In this document: one piece after another, positions 34,776 through 42,451 of the stretch
Numbering within the stretch: the first letter of the stretch is position 1
Layout of the letters: the number at the start of each line of letters is the position of its first letter
Assembly (NCBI RefSeq): GCF_900176515.1
Contig: NZ_FWXV01000001.1
Span: 1,054,001 to 1,118,000, forward strand
Length of the DNA stretch: 64,000 nt
Origin: Kibdelosporangium aridum
GTDB taxonomy: Bacteria; Actinomycetota; Actinomycetes; Mycobacteriales; Pseudonocardiaceae
Direction of reading: 5' to 3'
Translations under genes and position numbers: made by a program
Notes under the pieces: generated by a model
Seen by the model: the letters and a program-made list of their open reading frames with translations, nothing else
What the model was told of the DNA's origin: nothing
Database searches by the model: none

Positions 34776-35843
34776 TCATGAACCGACGGTCGGTGCCGCG
34801 TGCAGGTTGCCGTCCGGTCCGGCCAGGCAGCTCGCCGAACGACCCCCGATGGCAAGGAATTCGCCGAGACACCGGCCGATCTGCTCGTAACCGGCGGCGT
34901 TGGGGTGGAAGGACTCCTGCAACGCGTGAGTCGCTCGTTCCTGTGCGCGCAGGTCAGTCCACTGCACGGCCAAGCGGCGGAACCATTCCCTGTTCGGGTC
35001 GGTCGACGAACACGCCTCCCGGCCATTGCCCGCGCGGGACAGATCAAGGAAACGGGCGCCGCTGTCCTGCGCGGCCTTGCGCAGTCCTGTCGTGAGGGTC
35101 GGCACGGCGGTGTTCCGGACCCACTCCAAATCCTCTGTCCTGAACGGACATCCGGACAGATCCTGCAGGCTGTGCAACACATCGGGGGAGATTGGGGAGG
35201 CGTACGACTGCAGCACGAGCTGGTAGTCACTGTCCTGATATCCCGCGCCCGCCATGACCTTCTTGATGTCGCCGAGGACCTTCGTCACCTTCGGGACCAT
35301 CGCGTCGATCCGGCGTTGCCATCCTTGGCCGAGTGAAAGGCTGCACGCCGGTTTGCCTGTGTCGAACCACGCCTCGACGCAGCTGTTGAGCGAGTTGGCG
35401 AACGACGGGTCATCGTTCGCGCCGACCGCGACCACCACCGCCACAACCCGCTGCTGGCGCGCCAGCACAGCGAGCCTGCCTGCCTGCGACGGTTCGGTGT
35501 ACTGCTTCGCCTCGCCAAGGCCGACCTGTGCGCTGGACGCACCGGAGCACGCCAGGCTGATCGTCGCCGCGACGTCGGGCATGCCCGTCTTGTGGATGGA
35601 CGCGTTGCGTGACCTGTGACACCAGTCACCATTTTCGCCGTTCGTGCCCGGCTCGTAGTCCCCGGCGCCCTCACCTGAGATCGTGCTGTCGCCCATCGCG
35701 ACCAACACCCTGGGAACGTTCTCCGGTGGCCGTAACCCCGGCTCAGGCGGTTGTTGCTGGTCCCCGCCCACGACGAAGACCGTGATCAGCGCGACTGCGA
35801 GCAGTCCCGCGAGAGCCATCAGGTGCCAGCGCCACTTTCGCAT
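34776..35843 (-). CDS. Secreted or membrane-anchored SGNH/GDSL-type hydrolase
   Basis: A 355-residue protein with an N-terminal hydrophobic anchor (WHLMALAGLLAVALITVFVVGG) and an external SGNH esterase/lipase domain. Block I is VAMGDSTISGEG (nucleophile Ser), block III is VAVGANDD, and block V is SFHPNAAGYEQIG with the catalytic His. Six or more cysteines suggest disulfides. The substrate is unknown. TAGAGT lies eight bases before ATG 35843, compatible with a leaderless start. Confidence 0.85.
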   Translation of the reverse strand: MRKWRWHLMALAGLLAVALITVFVVGGDQQQPPEPGLRPPENVPRVLVAMGDSTISGEGAGDYEPGTNGENGDWCHRSRNASIHKTGMPDVAATISLACSGASSAQVGLGEAKQYTEPSQAGRLAVLARQQRVVAVVVAVGANDDPSFANSLNSCVEAWFDTGKPACSLSLGQGWQRRIDAMVPKVTKVLGDIKKVMAGAGYQDSDYQLVLQSYASPISPDVLHSLQDLSGCPFRTEDLEWVRNTAVPTLTTGLRKAAQDSGARFLDLSRAGNGREACSSTDPNREWFRRLAVQWTDLRAQERATHALQESFHPNAAGYEQIGRCLGEFLAIGGRSASCLAGPDGNLHAAPTVGS

Positions 35844-35899
35844 CTCTGCTAACTCTAGTGCGATGTCCCCATACAGTCGCCCATGCGGGAGGGGAGCCT

Positions 35900-36412
35900 A
35901 TGAGCGACGTCGAGATCAGGACGGCGACCGACGCCGACTTAGACGTGCTGATCAGCACGTTCGGCGACGAGGACTTCTTCGTCGACCGGATGGCTCGGCA
36001 GCACGCCGGCCGCGGCATGCTGCTGACGGCATGGCTGCACGACAAACCCGTCGGGGACGTGTACCTCTGGCTGGAACGTGCCGACGAAGCCGAGGTCCGG
36101 GAGCACTTGCCCGGGGTGCCGTTGCTCAACCACGTCGAGGTCCATCCAGAACACCGCAACAAGACTGTCGGCACACAACTGGTGTGGGCGGCGGAAAGGC
36201 TTCTGGCACAACGTGGTCACGACCGAGTCGCACTCGCTGTGCGGATCGACAACCTCGACGCGCACCGGCTGTACTTGCGGCTCGGGTACGAGACGTGGCC
36301 GTATCCTCCGGTCGTCTGCATGTACGAGCTCCGGCTCCCGGATGGCACACGCAAGCGCTGTCCGGAAACCTGCTACATGATGGTCAAATCGCTCCGCGAT
36401 AGCAGTGCATGA
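35900..36412 (+). CDS. GNAT-family N-acetyltransferase
   Basis: A 170-residue acetyltransferase from ATG 35900, which has GGAGGGGA just upstream; the longer frame from 35858 lacks such support. The acetyl-CoA region is NHVEVHPEHRNKTVGTQLVWAAERLL and the later core VALAVRIDNLDAHRLYLRLGYETW. Substrate unknown. Its 3' end overlaps the convergent gene by 29 bases. Confidence 0.82.
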   Translation: MSDVEIRTATDADLDVLISTFGDEDFFVDRMARQHAGRGMLLTAWLHDKPVGDVYLWLERADEAEVREHLPGVPLLNHVEVHPEHRNKTVGTQLVWAAERLLAQRGHDRVALAVRIDNLDAHRLYLRLGYETWPYPPVVCMYELRLPDGTRKRCPETCYMMVKSLRDSSA

Positions 36413-37511
36413 GACCGATGTCGGCGAGCAGTTTCTCCAGACCACCGCGCTGATAACGATGTTCGGTCTGTGCCACGTGCCGCTGCCAGATGCGCCGGTC
36501 GGCGCGCCAGGCTTCCAGGTATCGCACGCAGAAGTCCGGTTTGATCAGCATGCTCCGGCCGCCTGCCGCCTTCAACGCGATGATCATCCGGCTGCGCTCC
36601 GCCTCGGTGAGCGGCGCCGTCTCGGCCATCTCCAGCACTTCGGCGATGAAAGACCTGCGCTTGTCCAGGAACACACGCCAGTACGCGTCGGTCGCGTCGG
36701 TCAGGTCCTTGCCGGTGGTCAGCAGGCTGAAAAGCCCTTCGGCCAGAGTGTCGCCGAACTCCTCGGAGCGGGCGCGTTCCCCGTCCCGATAGGGGTCGTA
36801 CGGCTTCTGGATGACCTGGCCGGTCATCGCCGACGGCCGCAATCCCTTGTCGTCAAGGAGGAAGAACCAGTCCTCGTTGTAGATGTTGGGAAAGAACGAG
36901 GTGTACGACCTGTTCCCGATCGCCAGCGCGCCGCCGCCGATGAACGTGTCCTGCTCGCCGCCGGAATCCCGGTAGGCGTGGCAGACAACGGAGTTGTCCC
37001 AGAATCCGCCGATCGACAGTCCCACGCCGGCGTAGCCGTCGAGCAGGCCGGCGGCCTCGTTGAGGTCTTCCACGCGCGGCACGCTGATGTCGTCGTCGAG
37101 GAACAGGATCCGTTCCCAGCCGGCCACCAGTGCCAGCAGCAGTCCGAGGTTGCGCTTGGTGCTGGTGTCGGTGCGCCGGTCGAACTTGGTGTGCCGCAGG
37201 ATCGTCGAACTGTGGAAGGTCGGCAGCAGCCGCTTGCTCAATCGGGGCACGTCGACGGCCAGTATCTGCGTCCCCATGTCCTTGGCGAGGTTGAAAGCGG
37301 CCTCGGCGGATGCGCGTTTGCTGCACAACGCGACGAGGATGCACCCTTGCGCACGCGCTAACGCCATCGCGGTGCGCAGGTAGCCGACCGTCCGCGCGGT
37401 GGGCACGATGATCGCGTTGATCTCGGCGGACCGGGCGACCGCGTCGTCGGTGACCAGTTTGCGGTGCGATGGGATGTGGTTCGTGGTCCCCGTCGACGCG
37501 GTGGGATTCAT
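36384..37511 (-). CDS. Glycosyltransferase-like protein with DDD motif, operon partner of the HTH protein
   Basis: A 375-residue cytoplasmic protein starting at the ATG that overlaps the stop of the upstream HTH gene (ATGA), so the two are made together. The Rossmann-like N-terminal half leads to RNLGLLLALVAGWERILFLDDDISVP, where DDD at 139-141 resembles the metal-binding motif of GT-A glycosyltransferases. GGFWDNSVVCHAY, DTFIGGGALAIGN and NIYNEDWFFLLDDKGLRP complete a conserved-looking core. No membrane segment. The acceptor and donor are unknown. Its tight coupling to a regulator-like protein, opposite a cyclase-like gene, suggests a signalling or defence role rather than cell-wall synthesis. 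Confidence 0.7.
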   Translation of the reverse strand: MNPTASTGTTNHIPSHRKLVTDDAVARSAEINAIIVPTARTVGYLRTAMALARAQGCILVALCSKRASAEAAFNLAKDMGTQILAVDVPRLSKRLLPTFHSSTILRHTKFDRRTDTSTKRNLGLLLALVAGWERILFLDDDISVPRVEDLNEAAGLLDGYAGVGLSIGGFWDNSVVCHAYRDSGGEQDTFIGGGALAIGNRSYTSFFPNIYNEDWFFLLDDKGLRPSAMTGQVIQKPYDPYRDGERARSEEFGDTLAEGLFSLLTTGKDLTDATDAYWRVFLDKRRSFIAEVLEMAETAPLTEAERSRMIIALKAAGGRSMLIKPDFCVRYLEAWRADRRIWQRHVAQTEHRYQRGGLEKLLADIGLMHCYRGAI

Positions 37512-38590
37512 GCTTCGGGCTCCAGCCACTCGTGCACCCGTGTGTCGGGTTGAGTCCAGTCAGGGGTCAACGCCTGCCCCATCACCACCTCGACACGGGT
37601 GAGGATGCTGAAAGCCGGAGCGTTGTCGAAGTGTCGTGCCAGGAACGTTTCGTTGCGATTGCGGAACCTGGCGTCGGTCAGTGCCCGGACCACGCCGAGC
37701 GTGCCACGGCCGTACATGCCGTTGCAGATGGTCACGGTTCGCTTGGCGTTGAACGGGTTGCGTCCTCGGTAGAAGTGCCCCACGTCCTCGACGAGCTGAC
37801 CGTCCCGGTCCAGTTGTGGCGCGAACAGCTTCGTCCCGTTGTCCAACCGCACCTCGAAGCCGCCGATATCCTGCTCGTCGGCCCTGGCGACCTGACGGAC
37901 CGGCAGTTCCACCCGCTTGAGCAGGTCGCGGGTGAGGAAGTTCCAGTCGACTCCGCCGAGCAGGACCAGGTGTGAGGTGTAGTCGTCGGTGACGAGTTCC
38001 GGTGCGGTCTTGAAGTAGACCTGGTTGTTCGGGTTGACCATCCGGATATGACCGTACAACTCGATCAACGCGTCGAGATCCGCGTATGTATAGAGGGCAA
38101 CGTAGTCCGGGCTCGTCGGATCCGCGTAGCTGAAGCCGGCCAACAGGTCCTGCGGCAGCTGGGCGCACACGATGGTGATGATGTTCTCGTCGTTGAAGTG
38201 CCAGAAGCCGCCGGGCGGTCGCGGTGGTGCGTCGGTGATCGGGCCCGGTTCGGTTGCCGCCCGGTCGCGCAGCATGAACAGTTCGTGCCGCAGCGCGTCC
38301 CGGGTGGCCCGTTCGTCCTCGGTGAGCTGGCTCGGCAACAGCAGCCGATACGGGTTGGTCTCCACTGATCGCATTGTCGCGAAGAAGGTCGCGTATGCCT
38401 CGAGCCGCCGTGCAGGCGGAATCGCCGTCATGTTCTCCCACGACGAGATCAGCGAGATGCTCAGCGGTCTGCGCCCGCCGCCGAACGCCTCGGCCAGCTG
38501 GTGCTGGGTGATGCCCAGTCCCGGCCAGTGCTCCTCACGCAGCGCCCGCAGACGGCGGGCCAGCGCGCGGCGAGGGTCATCCGGGAGCAC
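37508..38590 (-). CDS. HTH protein with large uncharacterised C-terminal domain
   Basis: A 360-residue protein from GTG 38590. Residues about 5-70 form an XRE-like helix-turn-helix (ALARRLRALREEHWPGLGITQHQLAEAFGGGRRPLSISLISSWEN). The remaining 230 residues are one alpha/beta domain with conserved-looking blocks: GGFWHFNDENIITIVCAQLP, YADPTSPDYVALYTYADLDALIELYGHIR, HLVLLGGVDWN, and NPFNAKRTVTICNGMYGRGTLGVVRALTDARFRNRNETFL. I recall similar proteins in actinomycetes next to cyclase-like or STAND genes, but not their function. The domain could bind a nucleotide signal. It overlaps the glycosyltransferase-like gene by four bases. Confidence 0.75.
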   Translation of the reverse strand: MLPDDPRRALARRLRALREEHWPGLGITQHQLAEAFGGGRRPLSISLISSWENMTAIPPARRLEAYATFFATMRSVETNPYRLLLPSQLTEDERATRDALRHELFMLRDRAATEPGPITDAPPRPPGGFWHFNDENIITIVCAQLPQDLLAGFSYADPTSPDYVALYTYADLDALIELYGHIRMVNPNNQVYFKTAPELVTDDYTSHLVLLGGVDWNFLTRDLLKRVELPVRQVARADEQDIGGFEVRLDNGTKLFAPQLDRDGQLVEDVGHFYRGRNPFNAKRTVTICNGMYGRGTLGVVRALTDARFRNRNETFLARHFDNAPAFSILTRVEVVMGQALTPDWTQPDTRVHEWLEPEA

Positions 38591-38602
38591 GGCACTTAAC
38601 CT

Positions 38603-38791
38603 TTCAGTGAACTTCAGTTAAGCACTAGAAGTGCGAGTGTACAGCCCGGCCATCTCCACCTGTGAACCCCTATGTGTCATAAGAAGAACCCAGGTGGTGG
38701 CGGATATTGTGCATCACCATTACAAGCCTTACGCTGAAGCTTAGCAAAGTCGAGGCAACTTTACTGAAGTTTCTGAAATTCAGTTAGGCAC
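38603..38791. promoter_or_regulatory. Divergent promoter region with six TTCAG/CTGAA half-sites
   Basis: TTCAG occurs at 38603, 38613 and 38779, and its complement CTGAA at 38734, 38764 and 38773. Two longer copies, TTCAGTTAAGCAC (38613-38625) and TTCAGTTAGGCAC (38779-38791), match at 12 of 13 positions. The first pair is spaced 10 bases apart, one helical turn. The 299-base gap 38591-38889 is clearly more AT-rich than its surroundings. The HTH protein encoded next to it is the obvious candidate binder. Confidence 0.6.
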
Positions 38792-38889
38792 AAGTTGGTC
38801 TCGACCGGGCACACCTTCGCAGGCAGGGACGGAGGAGACCAGGAGACACGCCGACCGGCGTCGACCAAACGAACCGGAAGGGGGTCGTC

Positions 38890-39516
38890 ATGACGAACTC
38901 ATCATCGCCACCAACCCCTGTGCAACCCCGTCATCGGGCCATCGTCGCCGTGGACATCGAAGGATCGACCACGAGGACCAACAAGGCACGCGCGTCGCTG
39001 CGCAACGCCATGTACGAACTGCTCGAGGAAGCGCTGCTGATCAGCGGCATCAAGGAGCACCACCGCGACGTGATCGACCGGGGGGACGGTGCCTTCATCC
39101 TGATCCACCCGGTCGACGACGCTCCGAAGACGGTCCTGCTCACCACAGTCATCCCGACACTGGCCGAGTTGCTCGCGCAGTACGAGCCCGAGCGGCCCGA
39201 CCACCGGTTCCGGCTGCGCGCCGCGGTCCACGCGGGCGAAGTGCACTACGACAACCGCGGCTGGTACGGCGAGGACCTGGACGTCACCGCCCGGTTGCTG
39301 GACGCGCCGGAGCTCAAACGCAGGCTCAAGCAGACCAAGGCGCGGCTGATCCTGGTCGTGTCGCACGACATCTACCGCTCAGTGGTCCGGCACGGCTACG
39401 ACGGCATCGACGACGCCTCGTACCAGCAGGTCGTGCAGGTCCAGATCGGCAGGCGGCGGCAGCGCGGGTGGGTGCAGATCCCCGGCGTCTCCGGCTACAC
39501 CGGCCTGACGGCCTGA
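38890..39516 (+). CDS. Small class III nucleotidyl-cyclase-like protein
   Basis: A 208-residue single-domain protein. IVAVDIEGSTTRTN resembles the first metal-binding motif of class III cyclases (Asp22), DRGDGAFILI the second (Asp66), and YGEDLDVTARLL the VNxAARL helix, with Arg135 kept and the usual Asn replaced by Asp131. The lysine that selects adenine (K-x-x-G-D) is not present; isoleucine occupies that place. So either the enzyme makes a different cyclic nucleotide, pyrimidine ones being known from Pycsar, or it is a binding domain. No membrane or effector domain. It has an AGGGGG site near the ATG and diverges from the HTH gene. Confidence 0.7.
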   Translation: MTNSSSPPTPVQPRHRAIVAVDIEGSTTRTNKARASLRNAMYELLEEALLISGIKEHHRDVIDRGDGAFILIHPVDDAPKTVLLTTVIPTLAELLAQYEPERPDHRFRLRAAVHAGEVHYDNRGWYGEDLDVTARLLDAPELKRRLKQTKARLILVVSHDIYRSVVRHGYDGIDDASYQQVVQVQIGRRRQRGWVQIPGVSGYTGLTA

Positions 39517-40250
39517 TTCGCCTCGATGTGCTCGCTGATGGCGGCGATCACCGCGGGGGCGTTGGCATCGATGTAGAAGTGGTCTCCGGAGAACACCCGG
39601 AACTGGAACTCGCCGGTGGTGTGCTCGGCCCATGCGCGGGCCTCGTCCTGGTTCACCTTCGGGTCGGCGTCGCCGATGAACGCGAAGACGGGGGTCGACA
39701 GCTTCGGGCCAGGGGTCCAGCGGTAGGTCTCCGCGGCCCGGTAGTCGGCGCGGATGGACGGCAGCACCATCGCGAGGATGTCCTCGTCGTCGAGCAGGTG
39801 TGAGCCTGCGCCACCGAGCCGCTTCACCTCGGCGATCAGGCCCTCGTCGTCACGCAGGCTGACTTGTTCGTCACGCACCCGGCTGGGGGCGCGCCTGCCG
39901 GAGGCGAACAGCGCGGTCGGCCGCACGCCGACGTCCTCGAGCCTGCGGACCAGTTCGAACGCGACCGAGGCGCCCATGCTGTGGCCGAAGATGGTGAGCG
40001 GCTTGTCGGTGAGCGGCCGCAGCGCCTCGAAGACCCCGTCGGCCATCTCCTGGCACGTCTCCAGGCACGGCTCGTCGCGCCGGTCCTGCCTGCCGGGGTA
40101 CTGGATGGCCAGCACGTCGACCTTGGGCGCCAACGCCTTGGCCACCGGCAGGTAGTAGCTGGCCGACCCGCCGGCGTGCGGCAGGCAGACCAAGCGGGCC
40201 GATGCTCCCGGCGCCTGGACGAAACGTCGGATCCACCGGTTGTCGGTCAT
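39495..40250 (-). CDS. Type II thioesterase (alpha/beta hydrolase)
   Basis: A 251-residue GrsT/RifR-like thioesterase. The nucleophile elbow is IFGHSMGASVAFEL, the catalytic Asp is likely in FIGDADPKV and the His in FSGDHFYID. CLPHAGGSASYYLPVAKAL is the typical N-terminal signature. Such enzymes edit polyketide or nonribosomal peptide synthases by releasing wrong acyl groups, but no such synthase is in the window. It overlaps the TetR gene (ATGA) and the convergent cyclase-like gene by 22 bases. Confidence 0.88.
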   Translation of the reverse strand: MTDNRWIRRFVQAPGASARLVCLPHAGGSASYYLPVAKALAPKVDVLAIQYPGRQDRRDEPCLETCQEMADGVFEALRPLTDKPLTIFGHSMGASVAFELVRRLEDVGVRPTALFASGRRAPSRVRDEQVSLRDDEGLIAEVKRLGGAGSHLLDDEDILAMVLPSIRADYRAAETYRWTPGPKLSTPVFAFIGDADPKVNQDEARAWAEHTTGEFQFRVFSGDHFYIDANAPAVIAAISEHIEANQAVRPV

Positions 40251-40966
40251 TGCGTGTCATCCCATTCTCTCAAGCGCCCGAGTCGCTGCTCCATCCCGTC
40301 GAGACAGCGTTGCACGGCGTACTGGAAGAGGTCGGTGAAAAAGCAGGCTACGCGCTCGGGGTGACCGGCGATCGCGGCGACGAAGTCACCGACCGCGGCG
40401 AGGCCCGGCAGGTCGGTGCGGTCGCGGAACGCCTGGTACTGCTGCGCGTGCACACTGCGCATCGCGGCGATCCGGCGCTGGTCGTCCTCCAACGCGATGT
40501 ACTGGCACGCCGTGGTCATCACGACGTTGTAGGCCAGGACGCTGTCGTCGCCGAACCCGGCTTCCTGCAACAGCCGCACACCCAAGTCGATGATCGGCCC
40601 GCCACACGACGCGGGCGGACCGTGCATGGCCAGCCGGTACGCGACGCCGGGGTAGCGGCGCAGCACTTCCCGGTGATCGTCGAGCAGCAGCCCGAACCAC
40701 TCGCGCCATGGAAGCGTCTCGGGTGGGACCGTCAGCTCGCGGACCACATGGTCGAGCACGAGGCTGACGACGGCCTCCCGGTCACCGACGTGGTGGTAGA
40801 TCACCGCCGGTGACGCCTCGATCCTGGCCGCGAGTTGCCGCAGCGTCCAGTTGTCCAGGCCGGTGTCCGCAGTCAGCGCGACGGCCTCGGCCACGATCTG
40901 CTCGACCGTGACCGCGGGCAGTCCGGCGCCGTTACGCGAGCGCGCCCGCTGCTGCGGAATCCCCAT
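40247..40966 (-). CDS. TetR-family transcription regulator
   Basis: A 239-residue regulator, first gene of a two-gene operon with the thioesterase. The DNA-binding domain is TVEQIVAEAVALTADTGLDNWTLRQLAARIEASPAVIYHHVGDREAVV. The C-terminal ligand domain is of the TetR_C type and includes several cysteines. TACTGT lies seven bases before ATG 40966 on the minus strand, so it is probably leaderless. Confidence 0.88.
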   Translation of the reverse strand: MGIPQQRARSRNGAGLPAVTVEQIVAEAVALTADTGLDNWTLRQLAARIEASPAVIYHHVGDREAVVSLVLDHVVRELTVPPETLPWREWFGLLLDDHREVLRRYPGVAYRLAMHGPPASCGGPIIDLGVRLLQEAGFGDDSVLAYNVVMTTACQYIALEDDQRRIAAMRSVHAQQYQAFRDRTDLPGLAAVGDFVAAIAGHPERVACFFTDLFQYAVQRCLDGMEQRLGRLREWDDTQ

Positions 40967-40973
40967 AGCGGCG

Positions 40974-40979
40974 ACAGTA
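40974..40979 (-). promoter_or_regulatory. Leaderless -10 box of the TetR-thioesterase operon
   Basis: On the minus strand TACTGT is followed by seven bases and ATG 40966. Confidence 0.45.
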
Positions 40980-41021
40980 GCGTTTCCGGTTGCCGAGGCT
41001 GTGCCGATTGCTCAGAGTTAG

Positions 41022-41036
41022 GGGGTTTCCAACCCC
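41022..41036 (-). terminator. Short hairpin after the solute-binding lipoprotein gene
   Basis: GGGGTT (41022-41027) pairs perfectly with AACCCC (41031-41036) around a 3-base loop, just downstream of the minus-strand stop at 41043. Confidence 0.4.
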
Positions 41037-41042
41037 ACGTTC

Positions 41043-42368
41043 TCACAATGTGATCGCTGTCAGGTCCACGTCGTGCGCGGCGTTCGCGGTGACGTCACGC
41101 ACTCGCTCGGCCCACACCGCGTGGCCGTGCTTTGTCCACAGTGGAGCGACGGGGAGTTCGCGGAGGATCTCGTTCTCGACCAGCCGGTAGTTCTCCGCCT
41201 GCACAGCGGGATCACCGGATGCGGCCGCGGCGTCGACGAACGGCTTGACAGCGGCCGTGTTCAGCCTCTTGACCAGCTCATAGGGACTGTCCAGGGCGAA
41301 GTCCAGCTGCCGGACCACGACGGCGGGGCCGGTGCCGGTCGGCAGCCTCAGATTGGCGCTGACCTGGTCAATGACCGCCTTCAGCTGTGCCGGATCGCCG
41401 TCGGTGAGGTTCACGCCGCCAAGGCCGGCCTGCTCGCGCAGGGTTTTCGCGGTGGCGGCGTCGAAATTGCACGCACGGCACACACCGGACGTTTCGCCCG
41501 GCGCGACGGCAGGCGCGAACAGCCTCGTGGCCGGGTCGAACTGGTTGTCGAGCGGGCCTTCGGTGACGGCCTTGCGGTTGATGGACAACGCGATCGCGTA
41601 CCGCGCGGCCGGGTCGGTGATCTCCGGGCTGAACTCGAGGTAGCTGGCGGCCGGCTTCGGCCAGACGGCGTGCCGTGCGGCGAAGTCCTGGTGCATGGCG
41701 TGGTGCCTGCTGCCGGGGAAGTCGACGAGAAGGTCCAGCTTGCCCGCCTTGACCTCGTCGAAGGCGGCACCGAGGTCGCGGTACACCTTGAGGTCGATCC
41801 GCTGCGCCTTCGTGCCGATCGGGTTGATCCGGACCAGCCGGCCACCTTTGCCGTTGTCCCACTGCCCGTCGAGCCGGAACGGGCCGTTGCCGATGAGCTC
41901 CTTGCCACCGCGTACCGGCAATGCCCGCCACGAGGCGAGGAAGGCAGGCACGTAGCTGGCTGGCGATTTCGTGGTCAGCCGGATGGTCAGCTGGTCGACC
42001 GGCTCGATCCGGTCGACCGGAACCGGGTTGTCGGCCAGCTTGGTCCAGGCGTCCACATAGGAGTTCGCGGTGACCGGCGTGCCGTCGTGGTACGTGCTGG
42101 GCCGCAGCTTGATCGTCCACGTGACCTGGTCGGTACTGCCGGTGACCGACTCGGCGGCACGCGGGGTGATCTTGCCGGTCGCTGGATCGTAGTCGACCAG
42201 CGGCGTGTACAGCGCATTGCTGATCATGCGGTCACGCGCGGGTCCAAGTACCGGTTCGCCGATACCGACGGTGAGCAAACCGGGCTCCTGTGCGGGAACG
42301 GGCTCCGGAGTACTGCTACAGCCGGTGATCACGAGGGCGGCGGCGAGCAGGATCGTGGTGACGCGCAT
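41043..42368 (-). CDS. Family 5 extracellular solute-binding lipoprotein
   Basis: A 441-residue protein from ATG 42368. The signal MRVTTILLAAALVITGC has its lipobox at VITGC, so Cys17 is lipidated. The mature part follows the oligopeptide-binding (SBP_bac_5) plan: ISNALYTPLVDYDPATGKITPRAAESV, VTWTIKLRPSTYHDGTPVTANSYVDAW and the long central domain. No permease or ATPase genes are adjacent, so it is an orphan binding protein. Two nearby cysteines (GVCRACNF) may form a disulfide. Ligand unknown. Confidence 0.86.
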   Translation of the reverse strand: MRVTTILLAAALVITGCSSTPEPVPAQEPGLLTVGIGEPVLGPARDRMISNALYTPLVDYDPATGKITPRAAESVTGSTDQVTWTIKLRPSTYHDGTPVTANSYVDAWTKLADNPVPVDRIEPVDQLTIRLTTKSPASYVPAFLASWRALPVRGGKELIGNGPFRLDGQWDNGKGGRLVRINPIGTKAQRIDLKVYRDLGAAFDEVKAGKLDLLVDFPGSRHHAMHQDFAARHAVWPKPAASYLEFSPEITDPAARYAIALSINRKAVTEGPLDNQFDPATRLFAPAVAPGETSGVCRACNFDAATAKTLREQAGLGGVNLTDGDPAQLKAVIDQVSANLRLPTGTGPAVVVRQLDFALDSPYELVKRLNTAAVKPFVDAAAASGDPAVQAENYRLVENEILRELPVAPLWTKHGHAVWAERVRDVTANAAHDVDLTAITL

Positions 42369-42438
42369 GTCGCAAGTCCTAGCAGATAAGGGCTGCAGCA
42401 ACGACTAAAGGCCGTTGTGTCTCATTTGGTAAGGCGCT

Positions 42439-42444
42439 TAGGGT
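42439..42444 (+). promoter_or_regulatory. Leaderless -10 box of the LVIVD gene
   Basis: TAGGGT, seven bases, then GTG 42452. Confidence 0.45.
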
Positions 42445-42451
42445 CACCGGG

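Noticed and set aside
39495..40966. Thioesterase and TetR as the edge of a polyketide or peptide biosynthesis cluster
   Set aside because: No synthase, carrier protein or tailoring gene is nearby; the pair stands alone in this window.
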